Shown: piece after piece, positions 31,100 to 42,995 of the stretch
Layout of the letters: the number at the start of each line of letters is the position of its first letter
Numbering within the stretch: position 1 is the first letter of the stretch
Assembly (NCBI GenBank): GCA_021030915.1
Contig: JAGEMR010000113.1
Span: forward strand, 1-64,000
From: Astrothelium macrocarpum
Lineage: Eukaryota > Ascomycota > Dothideomycetes > Trypetheliales > Trypetheliaceae
Length of the DNA stretch: 64,000 nt
Direction: 5' to 3'
Notes under the pieces: model-generated
Told to the model about the DNA's origin: nothing
The model's input: the letters and a program-made list of their open reading frames with translations, nothing else
Database searches by the model: none
Position numbers and translations under genes: made by a program

Positions 31100-33161
31100 C
31101 TATGCAAAAGCCTCAGGTCCCAAATTAGGTTGAACGGCGGCAAAAGTTTCGAGAGCCACTTGGAAATTCCACTGGCTCTGGTCGAGGCAGTCTTTCGAAT
31201 ACTGCAGATTCATCCCAGTCTGACGTGCGAGCTCGGTGAGCATTTGAGTTTGCTCGTTGGTCAATGTCGGCATGGGCTGCGTTGCAGCGGCTGTAACTGG
31301 AGTTGGTTCTTGATTCATATTGGTTGGAACGAAAGCTGCATGGCCTCCATAGGCACGAACTGTGAGCATATCGCTAACAACGCGAATCCCAGACGCTCCA
31401 CCTGGACCTAGAACAAGGGTGCGATCGAAACCACGCTTGGTATGTGGTTGTCCTGCTGGCCCATCCATTTCGTCGTATTCGCCGTGGACTGTGATGATGA
31501 GGCCATCGACCCCTTGGGGGACAGCCCCAGAGATATCTGGAACTCCCGGAAGAGATTCACATTCCAGAAGCCATTTGTGCGGCTCAGTTTCAAGGTTGGG
31601 ATGTCGTGTAATTGGCAGGCCCTGCCAGTATTTGAAGATGTCGTCTGAGCCCGTGAGTAGTCGGTTCATGCGAGCAGATAGATGCGTGATTTTCTTAAGA
31701 TTTCGACTTTGTTTGATATAGCGATCCCAATTATGTACCTTTTTGAAGCCTTGTTGTCCGGCGTCTCGTGGTGCCTCCATATTGACTGCGACGGAAAAGG
31801 TAGATTTAGAATCGTAGTAATGCCGAGCAAGCGCATTGCGATCCGAGTCAAACGCGGGGAAGAATGATTTGATAAAATTCTCTCCAATACCTCCTTCATC
31901 CTTGAAATTGGGTCCTAGTATTGGCATCATTGCCTGTTGCTTTTTGGCGATTTGTTCTTCTGTCCTGATCTGGGTGTTGTTCAGAAACCGCAAGTTCGGA
32001 TACCAGCCAGCCAACTCGGCAGCGTAATCTGGACGTTTCTGTTCAAGCGGGTTGCCAGAAACGATGAGGTGATCTAGGCGTTTGAATTTGTGTTTCCAGG
32101 CAGAGAGCGATTCGAGACTTGCAAACTGGTTGTTTGAGAGATCCAGATTCAATAGGTCCGGAAAAGTGGGAGCCAGTTCCCTCACGACCATAAGGCTGTC
32201 AAGATTGTTGTTGGCCAGCGTAATACTCTGAACCGTATCTTTCTTTTCCTGCTCCGATTTGAATTGGGCTTCAGCAACTTTCATGAGAGCTGGAATGAAT
32301 TTTGATTGAGTTGATGATTTGGCAAACATGCCTGTGCTGGTAATTTCCTCATCTTGACCGATCGCGCTTAGGTTGAGTAGTTTCGAATTGGGATCGTAAC
32401 GCCGGCTCAGAAAATTTTGAAGCGTCCCTCGTAGTGCATTTCCTTCACCTGTGCCGGTCGCTGTTTCTGTGGGAAGTTCCTCCACTTTGATTTTGACTCC
32501 TTGGAATTCAAAATTGTTGAGATGTAACAAATCAGATACATCTGTCCCGATAGCTGATATGATGAGTGCATCGCCATCTACATGATACTACTTACTGTTA
32601 GAATGGATTGTCGAAAGGCATAGAGGGCAAGAAAACGGTAAATGGTCGCTGGTGGTTCGTCGTCGTACGTACTTTGTTTGGGGCGAGCTTGAAGGTCCGT
32701 AACGGCGCGGTCTTCCGAGGTGCATTGCGTTTCTTGATTGAGACATTGACACGACGCTCAAGCCACGTGATGAGAACACCAAGACCGCCGTCGCTATTCG
32801 CGGATACATTGCTCTTGTTCCACCCTGTGATCTTAATATTGTGACTCTGGTTGCTTGCTCTCTTCCCGGCTCCAAGATCACGTAAGTTCCCCCGTTGAAG
32901 TGCACCCAGAAGCTGCTCCTTCCTCGAGGATGCGAGGAGTCCCGTTCCTCTTCGTGGTTCCGACCCTGGCGGCGCAGGTGATTGCCTCGATGACTGGATA
33001 GCACCTCGACCACCTCTGCCGCCTCTAGCTGACTGAGGCGCTGCACGAGGAGCAGCACCCATGACTAAATCGCCATCCCGGTCGGTCCGCATATCTCTTG
33101 CACGTTTCTGGATGCCTCCGCGACTGCCATGATGGCGATGTGATGCCGCTGTGGCAGGCAT
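31100..33161 (-). CDS. MEX67: mRNA export factor Mex67 (NXF1/TAP family)
   Basis: Two exons, 32673-33161 and 31100-32587, joined over an 85-bp intron; 658 residues. The N-terminus (MPATAASHRHHGSRGG, then an RGG-rich stretch) and the following RRVNVSIKKRNAP region correspond to the RNA-binding part. Leucine-rich repeats lie at about 285-340 (SITLANNNLDSL, LLNLDLSNNQFASL, LDHLIVSGNPL). An NTF2-like domain (about 398-575; FIKSFFPAFDSDRNALARHYYD to GFDRTLVLGPGG) binds the Mtr2 partner, and a UBA-like TAP-C domain (about 607-655; MLTELARQTGMNL to WNFQVALETF) binds FG nucleoporins. Mex67-Mtr2 carries mRNPs through nuclear pores. The intron has three AGs at its end (ACAG, TAAG, TAG); only the last avoids an in-frame stop and gives YHVDGDALIISAIG. 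Confidence 0.95.
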
Positions 33162-33842
33162 TGCACATGAGCAAGGCAAGGATGCCAAACTCGAGCGCAA
33201 CCTTGAACGTTTTTGTACTTTAGCCGAGAAATCGAGGTGAAGCGGTTTCAAAACAGGGTATGTGGGTGTTGGTTCGTCTGAATATGGAAGAAGGAAGTTG
33301 ACGGAGAATTGAGGAAGTGAAGGCAGAGAGTTATGTGGGTGATTGGGAAACGGCCTGTGATAGAGGAAGGCAGTTGGACGTATTGTTGTCGATCTCAGGT
33401 ATTGTGACTCAGCAGAATCGCTTAAAAGATGATCCGATCCGCAAGATCCCGAGACTCGGAGCGAAGATGTCTGTAACGTTGCCGGGCTTCTAACATCATT
33501 AATGGTTGACAGCGCATTCATACTGGCTGCCTACATCAAGGATGCAGGGATCTCTTGGCAACGTATACAGCTTACATACGGGCTACTGCGATGCCAAAAA
33601 GTCAGCCCAGACATCGTTGCGGTCATGTATCATGATCTTAACAGCCAAGTCATCAAACTTGCAAAGGCCAAGTACGTCATAGCGAGCCATCAATCAGACT
33701 CAAGGTTATCGCACCAACTTTTCCTTGACATTTCTTGAACAAATCTAACACTCCAGTGAGGTGATGTTTTGACCCCTACCTTTCTTATCTACATTTTTAC
33801 TGCAGTTCGACATCATTCAGGACTCCCAACCAAAGATGCCTG
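33162..33842. other. Divergent promoter of MEX67 and histidine kinase
   Basis: About 680 bp. It includes a possible 5'-UTR intron for the kinase: GTGAGG near 33757 to TTTACTGCAG near 33806. The frames that cross it are not convincing genes. Confidence 0.5.
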
Positions 33843-36675
33843 ATGGAGAACCTGGACAAACTCACGAATGCAGGTTGTCCACTTTTCGACTTGAACAACG
33901 AATATTTGGAAAAGACAATCTGGTCTAGTGGCACTCTCGGACCGCGAAAATCGTGGCCCGTTCCTCTGACCTGCTATGTCCAGCTCATCTGCACATTACC
34001 GCAGCCTGCTGCCGTTTTCTGGGGCAACACATTGACAATTATACATAATGCTGCTTGGAGGAAGGCTTCACAAGATGACACCGGTCAAGGTAGAGACGCG
34101 GCAGAGTACTTGCCTGGCGAGGTGCTTGGCTCTGTATGGTCAAGCTTTCGTGGACGGACGATCAAAGCAGGTGAATAGTGCCGACCTTCTTGCAAATATA
34201 TTTACAAATGTTTCTGACTCAAGCAACGCAGCCGGCAAGAATTTCCTGCCCAAAGCACCCGAACATGACAAAGACGCCCCAGTGCTCCTGACTCCCTTGC
34301 TAGACGAGAAAGGATCTCGACAAGGCGTCTTGGCTCAATTAATGTACACCCCAAGAAATGAGAAGACTTTGGATGCTGGGTTCTTAAACAGTCAAAAAAT
34401 AAAGCAGGCAGATGCGACAAAGGACAGGCATAATCGACAAGTCAGCCAAGGTCAGAATGCCGAACACACACACCAAATGGACCTATTTCAAAGATTTGCT
34501 GAATTGCTGCCTAACGGACTGGCCATTCTGGACAGCGAGGCAGAAGCCCTGTTCGTCAATGATACTTTCTTCAAGCTCACAACGAATAGAAACGAAAAGA
34601 ACTTCCGAGCTTGGCCGGATATCATTGATTCGCGTGATTACGATCGTGTCATGACTGCGTACCGAGATGCATTCGTTTCAAGACGAGAGCTGCGAGTGGA
34701 GTTCCGCTGTGCTACTACTGATGAAGAAGCACAGTGGCGACTTTTTCTCTTACGTCCCTTGAAAGAGGAAGTCGATACTGGCTTTATCTGTGCTGTGGTC
34801 GATATTACTGAAATCAAGCTTGCAGAAATTTCACAAGAAAAGGCTGCAATCGAAGCTCAAGAGCGCAGGAGCCAGCAAGAACGGTTCATTGACATGGTTT
34901 CGCATGAGATTCGCAACCCCCTAAGTGCAGTCCTCCATCTTACCGACGAGATCAGAGCTGCTACCCGGTCGCTAAGAGAAAAATTCGAAGACGAAATGCT
35001 CTTTGAAATTGGCGATGCAGCCGACACTATATTACTCTGTGTTCAGCACCAAAATGTACTTGTGGACGATATTCTCTCGTTCTCAAAGCTTGATGCGATG
35101 ATGTTGTCGCTTTCTCCCAGCATTGTCCAGCCCAAGTGGGAGTTCTCTTTAGCCTTGAAGGTATTCCAGTCCGAATTGAAATCCAAGAGTATTGGCTTTC
35201 AATATGTGCTCGACGTCTCCTATGAAGACCTTAATGTAGATTACGTTGTGGCAGACCTTAACAGGATTAAGCAGGTGCTCATTAATCTTGTGACCAATGC
35301 TATCAAATTCACCGCCAGAAAGCAAGGTACGAAGCACATTTCAGTTGCGATGGGTGCCACATTGCAACGACCAACTTCTTATCCACCAAATGTTGTCTTT
35401 TTTGAGACGACGGAGAATCAATTTCACTACGATTCTACCTTGACTACTGATTGGGGTCAAGGCCCTGCCATGTATCTGATGGTTGCCATCAAAGATACGG
35501 GCATTGGTATCAGTCCAGACAATCAAGCCAAACTTTTTGAGCGTTTCAGACAAGCTACTCCCAAAACACAAGAAAAATATGGAGGATCTGGACTGGGCCT
35601 CTTCATCTCAAGAAAGATCTGCCAACTCCATGGTGGCGATATTGGTGTCAGCTCTAAAGAAGGCGTTGGCTCTACGTTTGGGTTTTTCTTCAGAGTCAGG
35701 CGAGCAGAAGCGTCAGACGCAGACCGGCCTTCTTTCAGTCGGCAAAGTTCATCTCAGTCCTCAGTCCGGCTTCCAGCCGTCTCTCCGTCACAAGCACGGT
35801 CGGACCCCCCACATCCGGAGAGCGAACGGCCAAAATTGTACACTGGTAGATCAAAACTTGCCCTGGAACGACGTGAGACGCGGGTCGGAGCGTACTCTGG
35901 ATCACGACCTAGCACACCTAAGAGTAATAGAGAAAGTCACGAGGATGAGAGAGATTCATCTCAAACTCTATCTGAACGTCGTAGTGTCAGTTATGGACCC
36001 AAAGTACCGTCACTTGAAAACCCTCCAGTGGAACTTCGAGATGAAGCACACCCGTCCTCCAGTACCGACGAGCGATTCGATGAAACAATAGATATTGCAC
36101 AAAACATTCCAGAGACTCAATCGTCAACCTTGGGAAGTGTTTACAAGACCTTTTCTGAGTCCATTTCGAAGGGGCACGGCGAAACGAAGCGGCAGGCTTC
36201 CATATCTGCCGAAATTTCCCAGAAACAACAGCATGTCCAGAACAAAGAATCCAGAGATGGCCTGTCCACAATACTCTTGGTGGAAGATAATCTGATCAAC
36301 CAGAAAGTTTTGCGCAGGCAATTGCAATCTCGCAATTTTGAAGTATCAGTTGCCAACAATGGACAAGAAGCCATCGATGTAGTCAAACAAAAGGTTGAAG
36401 ATATTTGTACAACTAGACAAAAAGAAAAAGCTTTTGATTGTATACTCATGGACCAGGAGATGCCGATCAAGGACGGAAATGCGGCGACCCATGAGATCCG
36501 CGACTTTGAAGATGAAAAAGGCGTTCCCCATGGTCTCATTCTCGGAGTGACTGCGAATGTCAGAGAAGCCCAGCGAGAGTCAATGATTGAGGCAGGCATG
36601 GATGACGTTATCAACAAGCCTTACAAAGTTGACGAGCTGGTGAAACGTATTAAAAAGTTGCTGTCGGCAAACTAA
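33843..36675 (+). CDS. Hybrid histidine kinase
   Basis: Two exons, 33843-34170 and 34232-36675, joined over a 61-bp intron (GTGAAT...GCAG); 923 residues. The N-terminal 110 residues (TIWSSGTLGPRKSWPVPL, VFWGNTLTIIHNAAW) are a PAS-like module of the type seen in multi-PAS kinases. A second PAS lies at about 200-320. The phospho-acceptor box is FIDMVSHEIRNPLSAVLH; the ATPase domain has QVLINLVTNAIKFTA (N box), IKDTGIGISPDN (G1) and YGGSGLGLFISRKICQLHGG (G2). After a Ser-rich linker of about 190 residues comes a receiver domain, TILLVEDNLINQKVL with phospho-acceptor Asp in CILMDQEMPIKDG and a conserved Lys in DVINKPYKV. Such proteins sense a signal, autophosphorylate, and pass phosphate by His-Asp relay to Ypd1. 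No membrane helix is seen, so it is cytosolic. Seven bases upstream, an out-of-frame ATG (33836) opens a 30-codon reading frame that overlaps the start. Confidence 0.93.
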
Positions 36676-36799
36676 CTCACAAATACATTTGATTGTGCAA
36701 ACTTGCATACAACGAACTCAGACAAGAAACGATTGGGTATCAAGATGCCTTCCTCCAAAACTCCAACATGAAACAAACGAACAGCACTATACGAGCATT
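36676..36799. other. Short convergent spacer
   Basis: Only 124 bp separate the stops of the histidine kinase (plus) and the PTH11-like gene (minus); their 3' UTRs very likely overlap. Confidence 0.7.
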
Positions 36800-38212
36800 T
36801 CAGACAGTTTCCAGGGGATGCCATGCCTTTTGTGGAGTCCTGGGTGGGTATTGCAGCAACTCATATCGTGAAGCCAAATCAGATTCATTCTGAGGTGGAT
36901 ATCCCGCCAGTGATTGAATATCAAAATCCACGGTCTTGGAGATGCCCTCGGGTTTCATTCCTATTACTTCATCACTGGTTTCATCGTTCTTAGGGTAATG
37001 GTTGTCGTTGAGTCTATCTTGTTCATCCTTTTGCTGGATATATGAACGTCGATTCGCCGAACCCGAAGAGCCCTCCTTCGAGCTTGCCACCCACGTCATT
37101 CTGACTCTTTTCAAGAACTCCTTTGTTCGTTTGTTCGTTATAAGACGACCAGGACGCATTGCAGGCAAGCAGATTGCGACGTTGGCTACGCCAACCTCTA
37201 CCTGAGTCCAGAACAGTAGAATTGTGCTCATACCAACGACATCCAAGGATGAAGTTCCCAGGACATATTCTACTTTGTTTGACTCAACAATGGTGTTGTT
37301 GTTGTATTCGATATTGATGTACAGACGGAAAATTCCACAGATGAACGAAAGGATACCTGTAAAAAGAGTCGCAATGACAGCAAGCTTTTGGCCGGTAGGC
37401 AGTTGCAGTCTCCAAACCTAGCACGCACATTAGCCCAAACCATTGGGAATTCATGAGGAAATTGCGCTCACCATAGGTACCGGAAGTATGATGATGAGAA
37501 AGTCTGAAGCGACATCAAAAATGCAGCCCCAGGTGTTTTGGCGCAAAATGTCTAGGCAATGCGTCTGCAGCATATACCAATCGCTCCACATATACGAGAA
37601 ATGCTTTCCGCACATGAAGAAGCTAGTGATGGTGAAAATTGTAGCCCAGAGTAAGACGAAGACGATCAGCACCCAATTCACGATCCCAAAAATTCTGTTG
37701 ATCCCAGCGTTCTTGTCGACGAAGATTCTGCGATAGAGGAAAAGGACCGACAGTTTCATGAAACCAAGTGCCAGGAAGCAAAACGAGGTCACGAGCCATT
37801 CGAGCTATACATCTATAGATCAGCGCTTAGAAGCTAGAATCAGCTTGAAAGTCACTAACCTGATACATTACAACCGAAATGTGTTGTTGATTATATGTCC
37901 CATTGTCAATATCCGAGGCGTCTGAGGCTATAAGATGATATCCGACCGATTTCTTGGCGACGCCTTTAATACAATGAGAAAGGTGGTTTCTTTTGCACTC
38001 TGGAGGAGGGAAGATGTACCAATGATCAATGCAAGACCAATTGCGAGGTTGAACAGCCAGCCTGGTATGCATAACCAATCATCCCATCCCAATCCTGATT
38101 TCCGAGCATGGCGAAAATAAAATCGGACTGCGACCGACAGAAGTCCGATAAATGGAAAGAAGGCGCCAATGAAGGCACAGGCTGCAGGCTTAGCATAATC
38201 TCTTTCACCCAT
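36800..38212 (-). CDS. PTH11-type seven-transmembrane protein (fungal rhodopsin-like family)
   Basis: Four exons: 38020-38212, 37860-37963, 37472-37804 and 36800-37417; introns of 54-56 bp; 415 residues. The reading is MGERDYAKPAACAFIG, then RHARKSGLGWDDWLCIPGW, GVAKKSVGYHLIASD, YQLEWLVTSFCFLALGFMKLSVLFLYRRIF, a cysteine-bearing loop with HCLDILRQNTWGCIFDVASD, LPVPMVWRLQLPTGQKLAVI, and YINIEYNNNTIV. The DDW motif, LGFMKLSVLFLYRRIF, and LPxPxxWxLQLPxxQK are hallmarks of the family, whose founder is the Magnaporthe surface receptor Pth11. No N-terminal CFEM domain is present. The cytosolic tail of about 120 residues is polar. Function is probably plasma-membrane sensing, but most members are uncharacterised. 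Confidence 0.9.
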
Positions 38213-39819
38213 GGTCGCAGAGAGCGCTAGGTGCCAAAGATTGAGGCCAGTGCGGATTCCTTCGGTATAGATATGTTGACGAATCCTCGAAAGCCGTGAC
38301 TGATCCTACAGCCCTGGCAACAGGGCAGATCACCGAACGCAATTATCGTGACCGTTGGATATGGTCAAACACTCCTTCTTTTCCAGGCTATAGTCGATTC
38401 TTCTAATTGGGACGTGAATGTTGTAATTTGAACAAGGAGCCCTGGTTCTAATTCTGTTCCAACGCCTATCCTCAAGGATGACAAACTAAGTTTTTAGATT
38501 CCTCCAAGGGAACATTGCACGAGGCTTGTTGCACGTGTATTTGATAAGGCTGGAAAATCCCTTTGAAAGCCAATGAGAGGGATTTTCTATAATCTTAGAG
38601 CTTAGAAATGCATGGGAGGATCAGAATTTAAGACTTTAGAGTTCTGAAGACTTGCATGAGCGGCTGAGGGCCAGTGGCGCACGTCTTGAACTCCCATCTG
38701 TCTGTGAAGTCCTTCATTCCAGCTGGCGCAACCGAAGCTGAAAGCCATTTTACAGCCATTTCAGCGATGAGAATCATGAGATTGCGTCAATCAATTCAAA
38801 AACAATAGCAAGCGACTCCACATACAGTGGGTCTATCAAAGATCAAGGGCCACGTTTCAGGATTTCCCTCGCCCATCATTATGCCGGCCATTCCCAAAGC
38901 GCAAATGCCAGGTAAAAAACCATATAAATCGACAAATTAGAACGAACTGTTGCCACTTTTTCGTTAGATTTTATCTTGCACCCGTGCCGCAGAATGCACC
39001 AAATAGAGCCACATGCACCTAAAGAATTATCAATGACGCCTCTCAGTGTTGGGCCGGGCAACGAGGCGTTGGTCAACCTCATGCGGGTGTTTTCTTTTTC
39101 CCCCAAATGTGGGCGACCGCAGGCAACGACCAACCAAATAAAAGGGTTATCCGCTGAATCTCTTTGTTGTACATCTAGTGGAAGGAAATCCTGCCGCATC
39201 CGTCCCGCTACTTTCCGTTCATTTTCCCGTCAGGATCACGGCATCCTTTGGGACCCATAAGGATATCCTGTGCATGGGTCACGCGATAGTATAAATTCGA
39301 ACTAGACAATGGCGTTTGAGCCCTCCGAAGGTCGTGTATTATCCACTGTGCTTGAGAGTCGATGAAGTTCTCATCGAATAACAAATTGTTCAAACGGAAG
39401 CTGTGAAATCGCCATCCAACTTTAATTCCGCTCGTTAACCAGATTACTTCCTCAGCATTCGTGGGGTCAGTACAAAGTGATTGCATATTCTTCAAAATTC
39501 ATTTGACGCGAAATCCTATTGGACGATTTTCTAATGTATTCGTGACTGGTTTTGTGGCTGCATTATGCAGTAGAGAACGGGAGAGTGGCTACCAATAACG
39601 CTCTCACGGAAGATACCACAACATCCTTGGTCATCCTATTACGTACCCACCAAGAACGTTTGGTAAGGTTTCCATATCTTGCAAATATCTGCAGATCTCA
39701 TGAAGAGAGCTTGAGCTGAGAAATGCTGGCTGAATGCAGAGCATAAACAAATACATCAAGAAGCCAATCATCGTCGTCCTCGCCCCATGACCTGAACAGT
39801 CTCCTATAGCCTTCTCTCC
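38213..39819. other. 1.6 kb intergenic, no gene seen
   Basis: Upstream region of the PTH11-like gene and 3' region of the class II aldolase-like gene. Frames at 38879-39199 and 39208-39495 have no motif. Confidence 0.55.
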
Positions 39820-40848
39820 TCATCCCTCATTTGTTTCCTCCTGCAGCTTATTATGAAACATTAATCCAAGACTCGCCTCCTTAACCCACAAAGGCCACAC
39901 CTTACACACAGCTCCATCCGCCATCTCCATGCAATCTCTCGCTTCCTCCTGGCTGAGATAGTAAATCGCGCCGCCACTCCCGCTGCTTGCATTTAGAGCA
40001 TCGTGCTGCACCCTAGCATTCTCCTGCGTGTAAATTGCCCTGTATACCACCTCCTGCAGACTCTTGCCTACCACCGCAAAGCCATGACCGCGCTGCAGCA
40101 CCACTTGCCGCCGCAGCTCGCAATCATCCACGCGTCCTTGCCGCGCGGACGCGGGAGCGGCTGAGAAGGCGGCGGCAAGGCTGTCGCCTAATCTCTGGTT
40201 GTTGACGAGTAGATGGTGCTTCTGATTTGCCTCGGGACTGTCTCTGTAAGCCGTGTCGATGTCCCAGACTTTCACGCCATCCGCGTCGAGGAAGCCGGCC
40301 ATGTGCCACACCGGTTTCAAGGGGATATCGGAGACGCTGAAGGAGACTACGGTGGGAGAGTGGCTGTGGATGACGGCGTTGATGGTGGGGAAGCGCGCGA
40401 GTAGGGATGCGTGGATGAACCGTTCAGAGTAGGGTGATTGCGCGTGTGATGGGTTTTGTATGCCGTTGATTATAGGGATGGCGCCATCGACGGTATACTC
40501 GCCTATGTGCTCTCGAGATGTGACGAGTGCAGGCGGGATGCTTGTGGCTGTTGATTAGGACTTGGCATGTGTGAGAAAGATGATGATCGCATGAGAGATA
40601 GATTTTGCTTTTTGGTATATACATTTAGAAAAGACGAGAATTCTGAAAGGAACCTTCTTTGACATCATGATTTCCCTAAACTTAAAATAAGTAAACACTC
40701 ACCCAATGGATGTAAAGAATTTGTCTGGTTCGTGTGGGTTACGGACAGAGACATGTCCAAACCCGTCCACAATCTCATGATTGGCTAGAATGTGGTTTGC
40801 ATATACGAACGTCGACAAGAGCTCATTTAAGGTTTGATCGCCTCCCAT
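39820..40848 (-). CDS. Class II aldolase/adducin-family protein
   Basis: Two exons, 40703-40848 and 39820-40540, joined over a 162-bp intron; 288 residues. The protein begins MGGDQTLNELLSTFVYANH and reads on to EIVDGFGHVSVRN, which is the family's N-terminal GHxSxR pattern. Metal-ligand histidines are seen in AVIHSHSPTV (about 107 and 109) and QRGHGF (about 201). The family includes fuculose- and rhamnulose-phosphate aldolases, ribulose-5-phosphate epimerases and decarboxylases; the substrate cannot be told from sequence. The frame needs acceptor CACAAG; the earlier AACAG shifts it. It lies 357 bp from the 3' end of the beta-lactamase-like gene on the same strand, and may be independently regulated. 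Confidence 0.85.
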
Positions 40849-41204
40849 GACGCTAAATTATGGAAAAGCCAAACGAATAAACGTAGCCTCTGAGGAGTGG
40901 GCTGCGATCCCCCGCTCATAAATTAGGCCTCCGCGGGGACACCGGCGCCGCAAAAGATACTATACAATTGGAGGTTACACGAATTGAGTGCCAAAATCCG
41001 TTGAACCAGAATTGGAGGTACCAGTGTCAAGGAGAATTAATGACTCTAAATGAGCGTAGATATTACATTATCTGTAAAATATGAGATCTGTATGAGGGGA
41101 AATTGTTTCAATTGAGAATCTCAGAGAATGTGTGAAATTAAGCGTGTTTCCGCATCTAGAACGAAAAGATTCTTCAGCCAATACGACACGTATTTGCCTT
41201 CCTC
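40849..41204. other. Intergenic, no gene seen
   Basis: About 350 bp between two minus-strand genes; promoter of the aldolase-like gene. Confidence 0.6.
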
Positions 41205-42995
41205 CTAATCCTTCCTATCCAAGGTAATGTGCAAAAATCTTGGAACAACGCTCTGCGCCTTTTCTTGCCCCTTCTCATCCATTTTCACGGTAATGATAAA
41301 TTGATCAATCGCAAAATTTCCATAAGTTACAGCATCCATAGTCGCCCAGTTCGTACACGTCTCAGCGATAAGCCCAGAGTTAGGAAATGACGGCGGCACG
41401 TTATAGATAGCCCGGAAAGCAATCTGCCTAGTATTGGAACTTGAAGACGAGATTGTATGCTCGGTTGCGTTGGTAGCAATAGGGACCTTGGACTCTAAAT
41501 TAGTCGGCTGCAAAACCACTATCACATTGTCCACAGATGTCCCTGCAAGCGCAGCATAAGATGCCAGTGCATCCGTGCCGTTGCTAACCCAATTTGTGAT
41601 GAGAAGTCCAGGTACATTGGGTTCTGTTCCAAGCGTAATGCTGCTATTAATTTCCGAGGCAGTGTACGTTCCTGCAAATATATCGGAAGCTTGCTCCCGG
41701 GCAGCAGTTTCCATTTGCGGTACAATGGTATCGATAATGAATTCATCAATGAAAGTCTGTGCGCCTGCTCCTGACGCAAGGCTTACCCAGCCAGCCTTAT
41801 AGTCTGGAAGGAGGGCAATACGGCTAGTGTACGAGTTCTCCGAACCGGATTTGGTGTAAAGATCAGTGACGTGCTCATATGGCGGATCTAGTGCTTGCCG
41901 AGCGATTTCCCAAGGTCGACCGATTGACAAGGTAACAGAGGACGTATGTGCTACTGGTTTGAGCCAATGCCTAGTAATGTTTGGGTCTAAGAGGGTTGAA
42001 TCCAGGATAGATTTTCCAACCTGGACGAGGTCCAATGCCGTGGTGTAGATTCCTGAGTAGCCGCTGGCTTTCCCTTGAGCGTAATTCCATCCACTACTGC
42101 CTGGATTTCCAGGAATTACGCCTTGGGAACTGTTTGATGGAGTGGTTGCAAAGGTGTTGGAAAGCGACAATGGGGAAAATATATGTCTCTGGAAAATTTC
42201 TGAAAGAGGTAGACCAACGATACTTTCTAGAGCATAGGCCAAGATCTCGTAACCTGTGTTGCTATAGATTGGCGTTGTGTTAGGAGCGTAAGTAGGCTGA
42301 CGAGTCGCAAGCGCAGCGAGGAACTGAGACCTGTCGCATGGGATGGTCGCGTTTTCTAAACAAGGAGGCATATCGGAACTCGATAGAGGTGGAAGTCCGT
42401 ATTGAGTTAGCAGAGCCATAGGTAAGTCAGTAGACAATCCTCCAGAACTGTCCAGTTGTCTCGTGACGCCAGCCAGATGACTGGCAAGTGCGCCAAGTGT
42501 GACATCTTCCCACTGAAGAAAGTCAATTGGATTAGAAATGCTTTCTTGAGATTGTTCATCTAACTCTGGAAGAAACTGAGTAACAGGTTTATCCCAATAT
42601 GTATCGCCAAACTCAGCCAGAAATGCATATGCTGTAAAGAGTTTTGTGATGCTCCCGATTCGGAAGATAGAATTTCCATCGATGTTCTTAGTACCAAAAG
42701 ACCCGTTTTGAATGGATGGTGGAGTAAAGTACCATTGGAAAGCCGGCGTTGCTTCATATGTAGAGAAGAACTGAACAGCGTATGATGTACCATTGTCTAC
42801 GGGGCCACGCGTACTATTACCAGTCCTGACAGCGTGATTGAGGGTCTCTGTGAGATTTTGAAATGCATTTTGAAGAATACTGGAATTTAATGTCCTGGGA
42901 GGATGAAAGACTGGGCCTAGTATCGGACAATTAAGTGGAAAAGCAGCTGAAACTATAGGTGACAAAGCAAGCACAAGGCTCATAAAGCTACCCAT
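41205..42995 (-). CDS. Secreted serine beta-lactamase/penicillin-binding-like hydrolase
   Basis: Intronless frame of 596 residues. The N-terminus MGSFMSLVLALSPIVSAAFP is a typical signal peptide, so the protein is probably secreted. The SxxK nucleophile motif is in RIGSITKLFTAYAFL (about residue 115), the YxN motif is in PIYSNTGYEILAYAL (about 240), and a possible third motif is TKSGSEN (about 380). This is the class C beta-lactamase fold, which in fungi is used by diverse hydrolases and transesterases, including some in secondary-metabolite pathways, rarely on real beta-lactams. The C-terminal 170 residues form an extra beta-rich domain found in fungal members of this group. Many NxS/T sites suggest glycosylation. 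It is divergent from a Zn2Cys6 factor across 519 bp, which may regulate it. Confidence 0.88.
   Translation of the reverse strand: MGSFMSLVLALSPIVSAAFPLNCPILGPVFHPPRTLNSSILQNAFQNLTETLNHAVRTGNSTRGPVDNGTSYAVQFFSTYEATPAFQWYFTPPSIQNGSFGTKNIDGNSIFRIGSITKLFTAYAFLAEFGDTYWDKPVTQFLPELDEQSQESISNPIDFLQWEDVTLGALASHLAGVTRQLDSSGGLSTDLPMALLTQYGLPPLSSSDMPPCLENATIPCDRSQFLAALATRQPTYAPNTTPIYSNTGYEILAYALESIVGLPLSEIFQRHIFSPLSLSNTFATTPSNSSQGVIPGNPGSSGWNYAQGKASGYSGIYTTALDLVQVGKSILDSTLLDPNITRHWLKPVAHTSSVTLSIGRPWEIARQALDPPYEHVTDLYTKSGSENSYTSRIALLPDYKAGWVSLASGAGAQTFIDEFIIDTIVPQMETAAREQASDIFAGTYTASEINSSITLGTEPNVPGLLITNWVSNGTDALASYAALAGTSVDNVIVVLQPTNLESKVPIATNATEHTISSSSSNTRQIAFRAIYNVPPSFPNSGLIAETCTNWATMDAVTYGNFAIDQFIITVKMDEKGQEKAQSVVPRFLHITLDRKD

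Noticed and set aside
41205..42995. Antibiotic-resistance beta-lactamase
   Set aside because: The fold is shared by many fungal hydrolases, and nothing shows action on beta-lactams.
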